Shown: positions 16,649 to 26,033 of the stretch, one piece after another
Numbering within the stretch: the stretch's first letter is position 1
How the letters are laid out: each line of letters opens with the position of its first letter
NCBI GenBank assembly: GCA_945862125.1
Contig: CAMAYC010000015.1
Span: 1 to 59,237 of the forward strand
Direction: 5' to 3'
Origin: Reyranella massiliensis 521
GTDB lineage: Bacteria; Pseudomonadota; Alphaproteobacteria; Reyranellales; Reyranellaceae
DNA: 59,237 bases
Translations under genes and position numbers: made by a program
Notes under the pieces: generated by a model
The model's database searches: none
What the model was told of the DNA's origin: nothing
The model's input: the letters and a program-made list of their open reading frames with translations, nothing else

Positions 16649-17605
16649 ATGAAGAAGGCTCTTTTGGCTGCTGCTGCAGTCCTCGTCCTGCCCGCAGCCG
16701 TGCAGGCCCAGTCCATGTTCACGCCGGGCACCTCGACACCGGGCGTCTATATCGGCATCGAAGGCGGCGGCAACTGGCTGCTGAACAACAACAACTACAA
16801 TATGGACATCGGTTACGCCGCAGGCGGTGTCGTCGGCTACGACTTTGTCGGCCCCCGCCTCGAGCTCGAGGGCGTGTTCCGCAGCAACAACGGACGCGGC
16901 ACCGCCAACTTCGGCAACGTGTTCAGCAACGTGAGCGGCCGCATCGAGCAGCTCTCGGTCATGGCCAACCTGCTTTACGACTTTGCCCCGGGTGCCACGA
17001 TCACGCCGTATGTCGGCGCCGGCGCCGGCATCGCCTTCGCCGATCAGTCGATCAACGGTTGCTCGCTCTGCACCACCCAGTTCGCCTATCAGGGCATCGT
17101 GGGCCTCGGCTGGAACGTCGATCGCAACTTCCGCATCAACCTGGATGGCCGCTACTACGGCACGACCAGCCCGGGCGCCTACCAGAACAACAACATCACC
17201 GCGATGCTGGGCATGACCGTCAAGTTCGGCCAGCCCGAGGCCGCGGCGCCGGCGCCGGCTCCTGCCGCCGTCGCACCGCCGTCGTTCATGGTGTTCTTCG
17301 ACTGGGACCGCGCGAACCTCTCGGAGCAGGCGCTGGGCACGATCAAGCAGGCGGCCAACGCCTACAAGACCAAGGGCAATGCCCGCGTGACCGCAAGCGG
17401 CCACACCGATACGTCGGGCGCGGAAGCCTACAACATGGCTCTGTCGCTGCGTCGCGCGAACACGGTCAAGGATGCGCTGGTGCGTGAAGGCGTGCCGGCC
17501 ACCGCGATCTCGGTCGTCGGCCGTGGCGAAGCGGGGCTGCTGGTTCAGACGGGCGACAATGTCCGCGAGCCGCAGAACCGTCGTGTCGAGATCGTTATCC
17601 AGTAA
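16649..17605 (+). CDS. OmpA-family outer-membrane protein
   Basis: 318-residue two-domain outer-membrane protein. A signal peptide (MKKALLAAAAVLVLPAAVQAQ) is followed by an eight-strand-type beta-barrel (about residues 27-195; Gly/Tyr/Asn-rich, e.g. GVYIGIEGGGNWLLNNNNY), a Pro/Ala hinge (PEAAAPAPAPAAVAPP) and a C-terminal OmpA peptidoglycan-binding domain (about 212-318: VFFDWDRANLSEQA, SGHTDTSGAEAYNMALSLRRA, GRGEAGLLV...NRRVEI). It anchors the envelope by binding diaminopimelate. Two Cys (CSLC) lie in a barrel loop. The ATG at 16649 has AGGGGA upstream. A strong terminator follows. Confidence 0.94.
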   Translation: MKKALLAAAAVLVLPAAVQAQSMFTPGTSTPGVYIGIEGGGNWLLNNNNYNMDIGYAAGGVVGYDFVGPRLELEGVFRSNNGRGTANFGNVFSNVSGRIEQLSVMANLLYDFAPGATITPYVGAGAGIAFADQSINGCSLCTTQFAYQGIVGLGWNVDRNFRINLDGRYYGTTSPGAYQNNNITAMLGMTVKFGQPEAAAPAPAPAAVAPPSFMVFFDWDRANLSEQALGTIKQAANAYKTKGNARVTASGHTDTSGAEAYNMALSLRRANTVKDALVREGVPATAISVVGRGEAGLLVQTGDNVREPQNRRVEIVIQ

Positions 17606-17624
17606 ACTCGGCTAGTCGAAATGG

Positions 17625-17656
17625 GCGGGCGGCGTGATCACGCCGCCCGCTTTTTC
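17625..17656 (+). terminator. Rho-independent terminator of the OmpA-like gene
   Basis: A perfect 26-base palindrome (halves GCGGGCGGCGTGA / TCACGCCGCCCGC) is followed by TTTTTC on the plus strand, 20 bases past the stop. Its right half covers the last codons and stop of the convergent ku gene; on the minus strand no U-run follows, so it probably works for the plus strand only. Confidence 0.85.
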
Positions 17657-18528
17657 GTGGCCGTTTTCTTCCTGGCCTTGCCGGCCTTGCTGCGAGCCGC
17701 AATGAAGCGGTCGGCCTTGTCGCGCGAGGGACCGCCGCCGCCCTTGAGGCTGCGCCGCAGCGCTTCCATCAGGTCGACGACCTTTTCGTCAGTCTCCTCG
17801 GGCGCGGTCGAGACCACGGGCTTGCCCTTGCTCTTGCGGGCGATCAACTCGCGCAGCGCGTCCTCGTAGCGGTCCTTGAACTGGGTCGGGTCGAACGCGG
17901 CCGCCTGCTGGTCGATGATCTTCTCGGCAATGTCGAGCATGCGGGCGTCGGGCTTGGGCAGGTTGCGGTCGAACACCTCGCCGCTGTCGCGGATTTCGTC
18001 GTGGCTGCGCAAGGTCGTGAGGAGGATGCCGGAATCGCGCGGCTCCAGCGCGCAGATGCGCTCGCGCGTGTGCAGCACGACGCGACCCAGCGCCACCTTC
18101 TTCTGTATGGCCATGGCGGCACGGATCACCGAGAAGGCGTCGATGCCGGTCTTGCCGGCCGGCGCCAGGTAGTAGGGCTCGTCCCAGTAGATACGGTCGA
18201 TGGTGGCGGCGTCGACGAACTCCTCGATGTCGATGATCCGCGTCGATTCCAGCTTCACCGCGTCGAGCTCTTCCTTGTCGAGCAGCACGTACTTGTTCTT
18301 GGCGACGGCAAAGCCCTTCACCAGGTCGGCGCGCTCCACCACCTCGCCGGTTCCGGCATCAATGCTCTGCATCTTGATGCGGTTGTTGGTCTTGGGATTG
18401 ATCAGGTTGAAGTGAACGTCGGCGCTGCGCTCGGTGGCCGAATAGAGCGCCACCGGACAGGTCACCAGCGAGAGCCGGAGATGGCCCTCCCAGGTCGGCT
18501 TCAGTGCTTTGTGCTGGGCCTTTGCCAT
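17638..18528 (-). CDS. ku: Non-homologous end-joining protein Ku
   Basis: 296-residue bacterial Ku, a homodimeric ring that binds DNA double-strand ends and recruits LigD. Visible are the core beta-barrel segments (WEGHLRLSLVTCPVALYSAT, HFNLINPKTNNRIKMQ, EVVERADLVKGF) and the C-terminal LigD-interaction/extension region ending in a Lys/Arg-rich DNA-binding tail (AGKARKKTATKKRAA). The ATG at 18528 is preceded by GGAGA at 7 bases; an in-frame TTG at 18540 is less likely. It follows ligD on the same strand with 103 bases between, filled by a palindromic repeat. Confidence 0.96.
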   Translation of the reverse strand: MAKAQHKALKPTWEGHLRLSLVTCPVALYSATERSADVHFNLINPKTNNRIKMQSIDAGTGEVVERADLVKGFAVAKNKYVLLDKEELDAVKLESTRIIDIEEFVDAATIDRIYWDEPYYLAPAGKTGIDAFSVIRAAMAIQKKVALGRVVLHTRERICALEPRDSGILLTTLRSHDEIRDSGEVFDRNLPKPDARMLDIAEKIIDQQAAAFDPTQFKDRYEDALRELIARKSKGKPVVSTAPEETDEKVVDLMEALRRSLKGGGGPSRDKADRFIAARSKAGKARKKTATKKRAA

Positions 18529-18544
18529 GATGGTCTCCAATTCT

Positions 18545-18617
18545 TGTCATCCCGAACGCAGTGAGGGATCTTTCACCAGCGATCGCTCAAAGGTCCCTCG
18601 CTTCGCTCGGGATGACA
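18545..18617. repeat. REP-like palindromic intergenic repeat pair (convergent)
   Basis: Two inverted copies of a unit close to TGTCATCCCGAxCGxAGxGAGGGATCTTT face each other between ligD and ku: the left arm starts TGTCATCCCGAACGCAGTGA and the right arm ends CTTCGCTCGGGATGACA. The same unit recurs at 54318-54416. This is the typical form of dispersed REP/RIME-like elements; here it could fold in the ligD-ku transcript. Confidence 0.8.
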
Positions 18618-18631
18618 GCAGGGTTGATCGT

Positions 18632-21199
18632 TCAAGATTTCAGCAATTTCTCGATGGCGCCGCGCAGCGGCCGCGCCGACTTGTCGTAGTCCTTCCACGG
18701 CTTGCTCTTCTTCAGGAGCGCGGGCGCCGTGCGGATCGTGAACTTCTTCGGATCGAGCCCTGGCTTCACCTGGCTCCACTCGATCGGCATCGACACGGTG
18801 GCGCCAGGCCGGGCGCGCGACGACAGCGGCGCCACGGCGGTGGCGGTGCGGTCGTTGCGCAGATAGTCGAGGAAGATGCGGCCGGTGCGTTCCTTCTTCG
18901 CCATGCTGAGCACGAAATGCGTCGGATCGGCCTCGGCGATGCGGCGGCAGATTTCCCGGGCGAAGGTCTTGGCGGCGTCCCAGTCCGGACTCTTCCTGTC
19001 GGCGGCGAGCGGCACCACGACATGCAGGCCCTTGCCGCCCGTGGTCTTGCAGAAAGCCGCCAGGTCCAGCGCTTCGAGGCGTTTGCGCACTTCCAGCGCG
19101 GCCTTGATCACCGCCGCGAATTTCACGTCGGGCGCGGGATCAAGGTCAAACACCAGGCGGCCCGGCAGTTCGGGATTGCCGGGCTGGCAGTTCCAGGGAT
19201 GGAGTTCGGTGGCGCCCATCTGGGCTACAGCGGCGAGCGCTTCGACCCGGTCGATCTGCAGGTAGGGCTTCCTGTCGCCCTTGACTGTCACCTCCTCGAG
19301 CAGATTGGAGGAGCCAGCCATGGCGTGACGCTGGAAGAAGGTCTGGCCCGTGATGCCGTCGGGCGTGCGCAAAATCGAGCAGGGCCGGCCTTTCAGATGG
19401 CCGATCATCCAGTCGCCGACCGCTTCGTAATACCGCGCGAGGTCGAGCTTGGTGACGGGCGGCTTCTCGTCCGGCCACAGCTTCTTGTCGGGATGGGAAA
19501 TCGAGACGCCCATCACGATAGATGGTCCGGACGTCGGCCTGGCCATCTTCGCCTTCTCCGGCTTGGCGGGCGTCTCGGCCTCGACCTCATCGGCCGGCTT
19601 GTCGGCACGCAGGCCCTTGAAGGCCGCCTGCCGCACGCTGCCGCCGCCGGTCCAGCCGGCGAACTCGATTTCGGCCACCAGCTCGGGCTTGGCCCAATGC
19701 ATGTTCGCCTCCTTGGGCGGGCTGGCGCCTGAAGCGAAGGGGCTGGTCTCGCTCTCGACCTCTTTTAGCCGCGGCCACAGCGTGCGCACCGTGGCTTCAC
19801 CGAAGCCCGTTCCGACTCGTCCGACGTAGACCAGCTTCTTCCCTTTATGGACGCCGGCCAGCAGCGAGCGCAGCCGCTTGCCCTCGCTGGTCCAGCCGCC
19901 GATCACGACTTCATGGCCCGCGCGGCACTTGGCTTTGACCCAGCTGCCGCCGCGACCGGAACGGTAGGGTGCGTCGAGTTGCTTGGAGACGATACCCTCG
20001 AGGTGCATGCGGCAGGCCGATTGCAGCACGGCATCGCCTGCCGACTCGAAGTGATCGACGTAGCGTAAAGCCGGGTGCTTGCCCTTCAGGCCACCCAACA
20101 ATTCCTTCAGGCGCGCCTTGCGATCGGAAAGCGGCAGCGGGCGCAGGTCCTCGCCGCCGGCGAACAGAAGATCGAAGGCGAAGAAGATCAGGCTCTTCGA
20201 ATCGCCTTCCGAGAGCGCCGCCTGCAAGGCCGCGAAATCGGGCGCGCCGTGACGATCGAGCGCCACCGCTTCGCCGTCGAGGATGCAGTCCGGCAACATT
20301 GCGCCGGCCGCGGCGATGGCTCCGAACCTGTCGGTCCAGTCGAGCCCCTTACGCGTGCGCAAGCTGGCCTCGCCGTCCTCGACGCGCAGTTGCAATCGAT
20401 AGCCATCGAACTTGACCTCATGCGCCCAGCCTGCCGCCGACGGCGCGCGCTCCACCAGCTTGGCGAGCTGCGGTTCGACAAAGCGCGGCAGCGACGCTGC
20501 TTTCTTCGGATGAGCCTCGGGCTTCTTCTTCACCTTGGCGTCCCATACCGCGCCGGCTGCCATCTTGGTCTTGCGCGACATGAACGGTGTCGGCGCCTTG
20601 CCCGCGCCGAGCGCGATCTGCTTCAGGGTCCGGCCCGACGCCACCGACTTGGGGTCCTTGGGAAGCCCGTCACCCTCGCCTTCCCGAGCGGCGGCGTCGC
20701 GATGCTTGATGAGCAGCCAGTTGGTCCGCCCTCCCTTGTTCCTTTGGCCCCCTTTGCGATCTCCCTTCATGCGCACCAGCACCCAGCTTCCGCTGAGACG
20801 CTCGCCGGCCAGGGTGAATTTTAGGTCGCCGCGTTTCAGTCCCTGGTGCGGATCGCCATCTGGCAGCCAATAGCCCCGGTCCCAGAGCTGCACGGTGCCG
20901 CCGCCATACTGTCCCTTGGGAATCGTGCCCTCGAAGTCGCCGTAGTCGAGCGGATGATCCTCGACCTCGACGGCCAGCCGCTTGTCGTGCGGATCGATCG
21001 AGGGACCGCGAGTCACCGCCCAGGACTTGAACGTGCCGTCGAGTTCCAGGCGAAAGTCATAGTGCAGGCGCGTGGCATCGTGGCGCTGGATGACGAAGCG
21101 CAGTTGCCCGGAAGCCGGCACGGCTCTCTTGCCGGCCGGCTCCTGGGTCCTGGTGAAGTCGCGTTTGGCGCGGTATTTCGTGAGACTGTCGTTGCGCAT
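18632..21199 (-). CDS. ligD: ATP-dependent DNA ligase LigD (phosphoesterase-ligase-polymerase)
   Basis: 855-residue multidomain end-joining enzyme. Order: 3'-phosphoesterase (about residues 8-185; [16 protein letters not shown]), ATP-dependent ligase with nucleotidyl-transfer lysine K263 (EVKFDGYR) plus its OB fold (about 225-535), and a C-terminal primase-like polymerase (about 565-850) whose metal-binding pair is D685/D687 (FDLDP). All three activities look intact. It starts 3 bases after the katE stop and is followed by ku, so katE-ligD-ku may form one transcript. Together with Ku it joins double-strand breaks without a template, mainly in non-growing or stressed cells. Confidence 0.97.
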   Translation of the reverse strand: MRNDSLTKYRAKRDFTRTQEPAGKRAVPASGQLRFVIQRHDATRLHYDFRLELDGTFKSWAVTRGPSIDPHDKRLAVEVEDHPLDYGDFEGTIPKGQYGGGTVQLWDRGYWLPDGDPHQGLKRGDLKFTLAGERLSGSWVLVRMKGDRKGGQRNKGGRTNWLLIKHRDAAAREGEGDGLPKDPKSVASGRTLKQIALGAGKAPTPFMSRKTKMAAGAVWDAKVKKKPEAHPKKAASLPRFVEPQLAKLVERAPSAAGWAHEVKFDGYRLQLRVEDGEASLRTRKGLDWTDRFGAIAAAGAMLPDCILDGEAVALDRHGAPDFAALQAALSEGDSKSLIFFAFDLLFAGGEDLRPLPLSDRKARLKELLGGLKGKHPALRYVDHFESAGDAVLQSACRMHLEGIVSKQLDAPYRSGRGGSWVKAKCRAGHEVVIGGWTSEGKRLRSLLAGVHKGKKLVYVGRVGTGFGEATVRTLWPRLKEVESETSPFASGASPPKEANMHWAKPELVAEIEFAGWTGGGSVRQAAFKGLRADKPADEVEAETPAKPEKAKMARPTSGPSIVMGVSISHPDKKLWPDEKPPVTKLDLARYYEAVGDWMIGHLKGRPCSILRTPDGITGQTFFQRHAMAGSSNLLEEVTVKGDRKPYLQIDRVEALAAVAQMGATELHPWNCQPGNPELPGRLVFDLDPAPDVKFAAVIKAALEVRKRLEALDLAAFCKTTGGKGLHVVVPLAADRKSPDWDAAKTFAREICRRIAEADPTHFVLSMAKKERTGRIFLDYLRNDRTATAVAPLSSRARPGATVSMPIEWSQVKPGLDPKKFTIRTAPALLKKSKPWKDYDKSARPLRGAIEKLLKS

Positions 21200-21202
21200 C
21201 TA

Positions 21203-23287
21203 TCACCGCGGCGGCTGCACAAGCTTCTCCCGGTCCCAGACCTTATGCTTCTTGGCCGTTGCGATGAAGGCTTCGAGGCCGCGGCTGGCCTCGAAGGAGA
21301 TGACACCGAGCTTGTCGTTCGGGGCGACCCCGGCCTTGTCGATCAACGGCTTGGCCGCCTCGTTGAAGCCGATGGCCTTCAGGTGGCCGAACGCGTCGCG
21401 TATCCAGTTGATGGCGGCCGCCATGTCGGCGAGATCCTTGGCGCCCGCTTCAGACGGCAGCAGAACAACGGCGTCGAACAGCACCGACGGCGCCCCCTCG
21501 ACCGTCTGGTCGGGCACCAGACCGTTCGCCATCTTGCCGATTTTGGGCGCGATCAGCTTGAGCTTGGCGCCCTCCTTCGACAGAGCCTGGCGCAGACGTT
21601 CCACCGCCTTGGCGTCGCTGCCGTCGGTCACCAGAGCGGCGACGCAACGGCCTTTGAGCGTGGCCGGAGCCTTGCCGATGAGGCTGAGGGCCGGTGACGG
21701 ATCTAGATCGTCACGCGGCGCCACCGCCGGCGTGATCTTCTCGGCCTCGCCCTTCATGTTCATCGCTGCGGCGACCCGCGCGCCGAGTTCGGGCTCGATC
21801 AGGTCGAGATGGCCCAGCATGCGGCGGCGAATTGCCAGCATCTCGACCTTGCTCAGCTCGAAGGTGAAGGCGCCGACGATGTGGCCTTGTTCCGGTACCG
21901 TCATGGAACGCCAGAACTGCCGCGCCTGCGAATAATGATCGGCGAAGGATTCCGGACGCTGCCGCAACTTCGGACCGGCATTGGGATCGGGGAAGCTCGC
22001 GAAGCCCTTCAAGTGGTTCTCGCGCGGGCTGTCGGGATCGAGCGAGTTGGGCTCGTAGTTCACGCGGCCCGGCGGCACCTGCATGCGCATGTGGCCGTCG
22101 CGCTGGAAATTGCGCATCGGGCAGACCGGCCGGTTGATCGGGATCTCGTGGAAGTTGGGCCCGCCCAGGCGGCTGAGCTGCGTGTCTATGTAGGAATGCA
22201 GGCGACCCTGCAGCAGCGGATCGGGCGTGAAATCGATGCCGGGAACGAGGTGACCGGGATGGAAGGCCACCTGCTCGGTCTCGGCGAAGAAGTTTACCGG
22301 GTTCTGGTCGAGCACCATGCGGCCGATCGGCGTCAGCGGGATGATCTCCTCGGGAATGAGCTTGGTCGGATCGAGGATATCGAAGTCGAGCTTGTCGGCG
22401 GTCGCCTGATCGAAGGCCTGGATGCTCAGCGTCCATTCGGGGAAGTCGCCGCTCTCGATCGCTTCCCAGAGGTCGCGGCGCGTGAAATCCGGATCGGCGC
22501 CGGCGATCTTTACGGCTTCTTCCCACAGCGTCGACGCCGCGCCGACGCTCGGCCGCCAATGGAACTTCACGAAGGTCGATTCATCCTTGGCGTTGACCAG
22601 GCGGAAGGTGTGGACGCCGAAGCCCTCAATGTGACGCAGCGAGCGCGGGATGGTGCGGTCCGACATCGCCCACATCAGCATGTGCATGCTCTCGGGCATC
22701 AGCGAGACGAAATCCCAGAAGTTGTCGTGCGCGGAGGCGGCTTGCGGGAAGCCGCGGTCCGGCTCCATCTTCACGGCATGCACGAGGTCGGGGAACTTCA
22801 TCGCGTCCTGGATGAAGAACACCGGGATGTTGTTGCCGACGAGATCGAAGTTGCCTTCCTCGGTGTAGAACTTGACGGCAAACCCGCGCACGTCGCGCGG
22901 CGTGTCGACCGAACCCGCGCCGCCCGCCACCGTCGAGAAGCGGACGAAGACCTTGGTGCGCCTGTTCGGATCCTGCAGGAAATCGGCCTTGGTCAGGCGA
23001 GACAGGTTCTTGAGCGGCTGGAAATAGCCGTGTGCACCGCTGCCGCGGGCATGGACGATGCGCTCGGGAATGCGCTCGTGATCGAAGTGGGTGATCTTTT
23101 CGCGGAGGACGAAATCCTCCAGCAGGGTCGGGCCGCGGGCGCCGGACTTCAGCGAGTTCTGATTGTCGGAAACCGGAACGCCCTGATTGGTGGTCAGCGT
23201 ATTCTTGGCGGAGACCGTGGTCTGGTGTGTTTCGCCGCCCTTGCCCCCGCCAGTAGTAGCACTCGACTGCCTCTTCGCCTTCTTCAT
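21203..23287 (-). CDS. katE: Large-subunit monofunctional catalase (HPII/KatE type)
   Basis: 694-residue clade-2 catalase that disproportionates hydrogen peroxide. The haem core (about residues 30-540) has catalytic H79 ([11 protein letters not shown]), the distal Asn in [13 protein letters not shown] (N152/N153) and the haem-ligand Tyr in RLHSYIDTQ. The C-terminal 150 residues form the flavodoxin/DJ-1-like domain found only in large catalases. The ATG at 23287 was chosen because AGGAG lies 8 bases upstream; three in-frame GTG codons precede it. A perfect EcfG-type promoter lies 31 bases upstream. The stop is 3 bases before ligD, coupling peroxide defence to DNA repair. Confidence 0.97.
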   Translation of the reverse strand: MKKAKRQSSATTGGGKGGETHQTTVSAKNTLTTNQGVPVSDNQNSLKSGARGPTLLEDFVLREKITHFDHERIPERIVHARGSGAHGYFQPLKNLSRLTKADFLQDPNRRTKVFVRFSTVAGGAGSVDTPRDVRGFAVKFYTEEGNFDLVGNNIPVFFIQDAMKFPDLVHAVKMEPDRGFPQAASAHDNFWDFVSLMPESMHMLMWAMSDRTIPRSLRHIEGFGVHTFRLVNAKDESTFVKFHWRPSVGAASTLWEEAVKIAGADPDFTRRDLWEAIESGDFPEWTLSIQAFDQATADKLDFDILDPTKLIPEEIIPLTPIGRMVLDQNPVNFFAETEQVAFHPGHLVPGIDFTPDPLLQGRLHSYIDTQLSRLGGPNFHEIPINRPVCPMRNFQRDGHMRMQVPPGRVNYEPNSLDPDSPRENHLKGFASFPDPNAGPKLRQRPESFADHYSQARQFWRSMTVPEQGHIVGAFTFELSKVEMLAIRRRMLGHLDLIEPELGARVAAAMNMKGEAEKITPAVAPRDDLDPSPALSLIGKAPATLKGRCVAALVTDGSDAKAVERLRQALSKEGAKLKLIAPKIGKMANGLVPDQTVEGAPSVLFDAVVLLPSEAGAKDLADMAAAINWIRDAFGHLKAIGFNEAAKPLIDKAGVAPNDKLGVISFEASRGLEAFIATAKKHKVWDREKLVQPPR

Positions 23288-23317
23288 CACCACCACTCCT
23301 GTTCAGACCAGGGGGTG

Positions 23318-23343
23318 AACGTCGTGTCAGGCGACTCGGTTCC
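23318..23343 (-). promoter_or_regulatory. Predicted sigma-EcfG promoter of katE-ligD-ku
   Basis: On the minus strand, GGAAC (23343-23339), a 17-base spacer and CGTT (23321-23318): a perfect general-stress consensus in the katE upstream gap. It leaves a leader of about 25 bases containing AGGAG. Motif seen; control by EcfG inferred. Confidence 0.75.
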
Positions 23344-23355
23344 GGGTCTCCGTGG

Positions 23356-24735
23356 TCACTTGCCGATGCAGAAATCGCGGAAGATGACGTCCAGCAGTTC
23401 CTCGACCCGCACCGTGCCGGTGATGCGACCGATGGCGCGCAGCGCCAGCCGCAAATCCTCAGCGACAAGGGCGATCTCCGGCGCCAGCAGTGCACGGCCG
23501 AGGGCGGCATGTGCTTCCAAGAGGGCTTCTCGGTGGCGCGCCCGGGTGAGTGGTGGCGCCGAAGCGCCGTCTTCCATCAGAAGACCGACTGAGCGTTCCA
23601 GACGGGCCAATAGTTCCGGCAGGCCGGCGCCGCTGCGGGCCGACAGCGGCACGATATCCGTCCCCTCTACGGCGGCGAGATCGACCTTGTTCACGACGAC
23701 GATGTCGCGCGCGTCGTTCCAGTTTTCGGTCGCGGCGACAAGGTCACCCCACCCGCGCTGCCAGTCGCCCGAGGCATCGAGCACCAGTACGCGGAGATCG
23801 GCCCCGGCGGCGCGCGCGCGCGCCCGGCGCACGCCTTCCTGTTCGATGGCATCGCCCGAGTCGCGCAGGCCGGCGGTATCGGCCAGCACCACCGGCCAGC
23901 CGCCGAGATCGAGATGGACCTCGATCACGTCGCGCGTCGTGCCGGCGGTCTCCGATACGATGGCAGCGTCGCGGCGCGCGAGCAGATTGAGCAGCGAGGA
24001 CTTCCCGGCATTGGGCGGGCCGATGATCGCGATATGTACGCCCTCGCGCAGCCGCTCGCCGCGGCGGTCCTCGAGATGGGCGCCGATCTCGGCCTGCAAC
24101 TGCACGACGCCGTCGCGCACCTGGTTCGCGATGCCGGCGGGCAGGTCCTCGTCGGGAAAATCGATCGCCGCTTCGAGGTGCGCGAGCGTGGAAAGACCCA
24201 GGGTGCGCCAATCCTCGTAGAGCCGGTGCAGCGCTCCGTCCATCTGCTGCAGCGCCAGGCGCCGCTGCTGCTCGGTTTCGGCCGCGACCAGATCGGCGAT
24301 GCCCTCGGCCTCGGTGAGGTCGAGCTTGCCGTGCTCGAAGGCGCGGCGCGTGAACTCGCCGGGCTCGGCCAGCCGGCAGAGGCCGAGCCGCCCGATCGCC
24401 TCCAGCGCGGCACCGACGACGGCGCGGCCTCCGTGCAGGTGCAGCTCGGCCATCATTTCGCCGGTCTCGGTATTGGGCGCCTCGAACCACACCGCCAGGC
24501 CGCGGTCGATCGCCTCGCCGCTCAGCGGATCGTAGAGCGTGCGCACGACCATGCGGCGCGGCTCCGGCAACGCGGGATCGCGCGCCGAATGGCCGCGCTC
24601 GAAGGCGCGCGGCTCGGTAAGAAAGACCAGCACCTCGGGTGCCCTGGGCCCGCTCAGGCGAATGACCGAGAGGGCGCCGGGATGCGCCCGTGAAGGCACG
24701 GGGGTGCCCAGCGCATAGATCGTGGTGCCGTCCAT
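23356..24735 (-). CDS. mnmE: tRNA modification GTPase MnmE (TrmE)
   Basis: 459-residue GTPase partner of MnmG in cmnm5U34 tRNA modification. An N-terminal tetrahydrofolate-binding domain (about residues 1-120) is followed by a helical domain with the embedded G domain (G1 GPPNAGKSS at 239-247, TAGTTRD, DTAGLRD, NKVD). The C-terminus is FCIGK with the conserved C456. The start ATG directly abuts the TAG of the ComEA-like gene. Its usual neighbour mnmG lies beyond katE-ligD-ku and ompA. Confidence 0.97.
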   Translation of the reverse strand: MDGTTIYALGTPVPSRAHPGALSVIRLSGPRAPEVLVFLTEPRAFERGHSARDPALPEPRRMVVRTLYDPLSGEAIDRGLAVWFEAPNTETGEMMAELHLHGGRAVVGAALEAIGRLGLCRLAEPGEFTRRAFEHGKLDLTEAEGIADLVAAETEQQRRLALQQMDGALHRLYEDWRTLGLSTLAHLEAAIDFPDEDLPAGIANQVRDGVVQLQAEIGAHLEDRRGERLREGVHIAIIGPPNAGKSSLLNLLARRDAAIVSETAGTTRDVIEVHLDLGGWPVVLADTAGLRDSGDAIEQEGVRRARARAAGADLRVLVLDASGDWQRGWGDLVAATENWNDARDIVVVNKVDLAAVEGTDIVPLSARSGAGLPELLARLERSVGLLMEDGASAPPLTRARHREALLEAHAALGRALLAPEIALVAEDLRLALRAIGRITGTVRVEELLDVIFRDFCIGK

Positions 24736-25080
24736 CTAGGACCGCTTTTGCGCCGGCGGCCGGGCCGGTGTCGGCGCCGGGGTCCCGGGCGGCGGGCGGG
24801 CCATCACCTTGTCGGCGAGCTTCTCGTAGACGTGCTCCGGGATCAGCCGCCGCTCGACCAGCTCGGTCTTGGCGCGGAATGGCCGCGCCCGGATGATGGC
24901 GTCTGCCCGGACCTCGCCGATGCCGTCGAGCGTCATCAGGTCGTCGCGGCTGGCATTGTTGAGGTCGATCAGGTTGGCGGCCGGCGGCGGGGTGGGGGCC
25001 GGGGTGCCACGCGTCTGCGCCATCGACGGCGCGGCAAACGCCAGCGCCGCCAACACGATCAGGGAGACGATCCGAGCCAT
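24736..25080 (-). CDS. ComEA-like secreted helix-hairpin-helix protein
   Basis: 114-residue protein with a signal peptide (MARIVSLIVLAALAFAAPSMAQ), a Pro-rich spacer, and one helix-hairpin-helix unit of the ComEA/T2SS-K type (about residues 35-95: IDLNNASRDDLMTLDGIGEV then RADAIIRARPF). A second Pro-rich tail closes it. HhH units of this kind bind DNA non-specifically; ComEA does so in the periplasm during DNA uptake, but no other competence gene is seen here. The ATG at 25080 gives the signal peptide. The TAG abuts mnmE. Confidence 0.82.
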   Translation of the reverse strand: MARIVSLIVLAALAFAAPSMAQTRGTPAPTPPPAANLIDLNNASRDDLMTLDGIGEVRADAIIRARPFRAKTELVERRLIPEHVYEKLADKVMARPPPGTPAPTPARPPAQKRS

Positions 25081-25087
25081 CGCGCGA

Positions 25088-25981
25088 TTATCGCACGATC
25101 TCGTCCCAGGTGGCACAGGCCCGCTCGGCGAAGGGCACCTTCCAGCGATGGCAGTTCGAGCGGTCGATCAGCTCGGCCGGCACCATGATCTCCTGAGGCA
25201 CCGGCTTGCCCTCGAGATGCCGCAGCATCGCGCGGGTGGCGATGGCTGCGATGTTGAAGGCGCTGAAATCGACGCTGGCCAGCATGCGGCCGTGCTCGAT
25301 GTGGTCGATGGCGGCGGGCAGGCCGTTCACGCCCACCACCTCGGCCGTCCGATTGGCATCCGCCAGCGCGTCGAGGGCGCCGAAGGCCATGACATCGTTG
25401 GCGGTCCAGACCCCATCGATCTGCGGGTGCTCTGCGAGCAGCTCGGCCATCGCCGTGCGCGCGGGCGCCTGCTGGAGATAGCCAACGCGCGACCCGAGCA
25501 GGGTGATGCCGGGCGATTCCGCCACGGCGCGCTGCAGGCCGACCGTGCGGTCGCGGGCCGTTCGCGCCGACGGCGTGCCGTCGAGGGCAACGATGCCGCC
25601 CTTGCCGCCTATTCCGTCGATCAGAGCTTTGGCTGCCTTGTAGCCGACGGCGATGTCGTCGGAGCCGACGAAGGTCAGCACCTTGCCGGGCATGCGGTTG
25701 ATGAAGACGGCGACCGGAATGCCTGATGCGGCGAACCGCTCGAGGTCTTCCGCCATCGCCACATCGTCGGTCGGATTGAAGAGGACACCATCGGGCGGCG
25801 TGGCCAGGGCTTCGCTCACCAGGGCTTTCTGCTGGCCGACGTGGTCGGGGGTCTGCGGCACATAGTGGATGGTCCGCGCGCCCGCCTCGGCCGCCAGCCG
25901 GTCGGCGACCAGCCGGGCTGCGTCATAGGCCGGGTTGACCCGGTTCTTGGTGAAAACAGCGAGTGTGAGGGGGCGCGGCAT
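25088..25981 (-). CDS. Periplasmic-binding-protein-like (sugar-binding fold) protein lacking a signal peptide
   Basis: 297-residue type-1 periplasmic-binding fold of the RbsB/Peripla_BP_4 class: MPRPLTLAVFTKNRVNPAY, PPDGVLFNPTDD, PVAVFINRMPG, GYKAAKALIDGIGGKGGIVALDG, GVWTANDVMAFGALDAL. Such proteins normally bind sugars for ABC import or autoinducer-2 sensing. Here the N-terminus goes straight into the first beta strand, and no upstream in-frame start adds a signal peptide. No ABC permease or ATPase is nearby and no DNA-binding domain is attached. It may be a cytoplasmic sensor or a decayed transporter component. It is divergent from glnD across 52 bases; the comEA-like gene follows after 7 bases. 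Confidence 0.82.
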   Translation of the reverse strand: MPRPLTLAVFTKNRVNPAYDAARLVADRLAAEAGARTIHYVPQTPDHVGQQKALVSEALATPPDGVLFNPTDDVAMAEDLERFAASGIPVAVFINRMPGKVLTFVGSDDIAVGYKAAKALIDGIGGKGGIVALDGTPSARTARDRTVGLQRAVAESPGITLLGSRVGYLQQAPARTAMAELLAEHPQIDGVWTANDVMAFGALDALADANRTAEVVGVNGLPAAIDHIEHGRMLASVDFSAFNIAAIATRAMLRHLEGKPVPQEIMVPAELIDRSNCHRWKVPFAERACATWDEIVR

Positions 25982-26033
25982 GGACTTTCCGGGAGTCGTG
26001 GAAACCGCCGGCAGCCTGTAGTATCCGGCGCCC

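Noticed and set aside
21809-24220. 803-codon plus-strand frame across katE and mnmE.
   Set aside because: Shadow of two clear genes; composition is Arg/Ala/Gly-rich as expected from GC-rich antisense.
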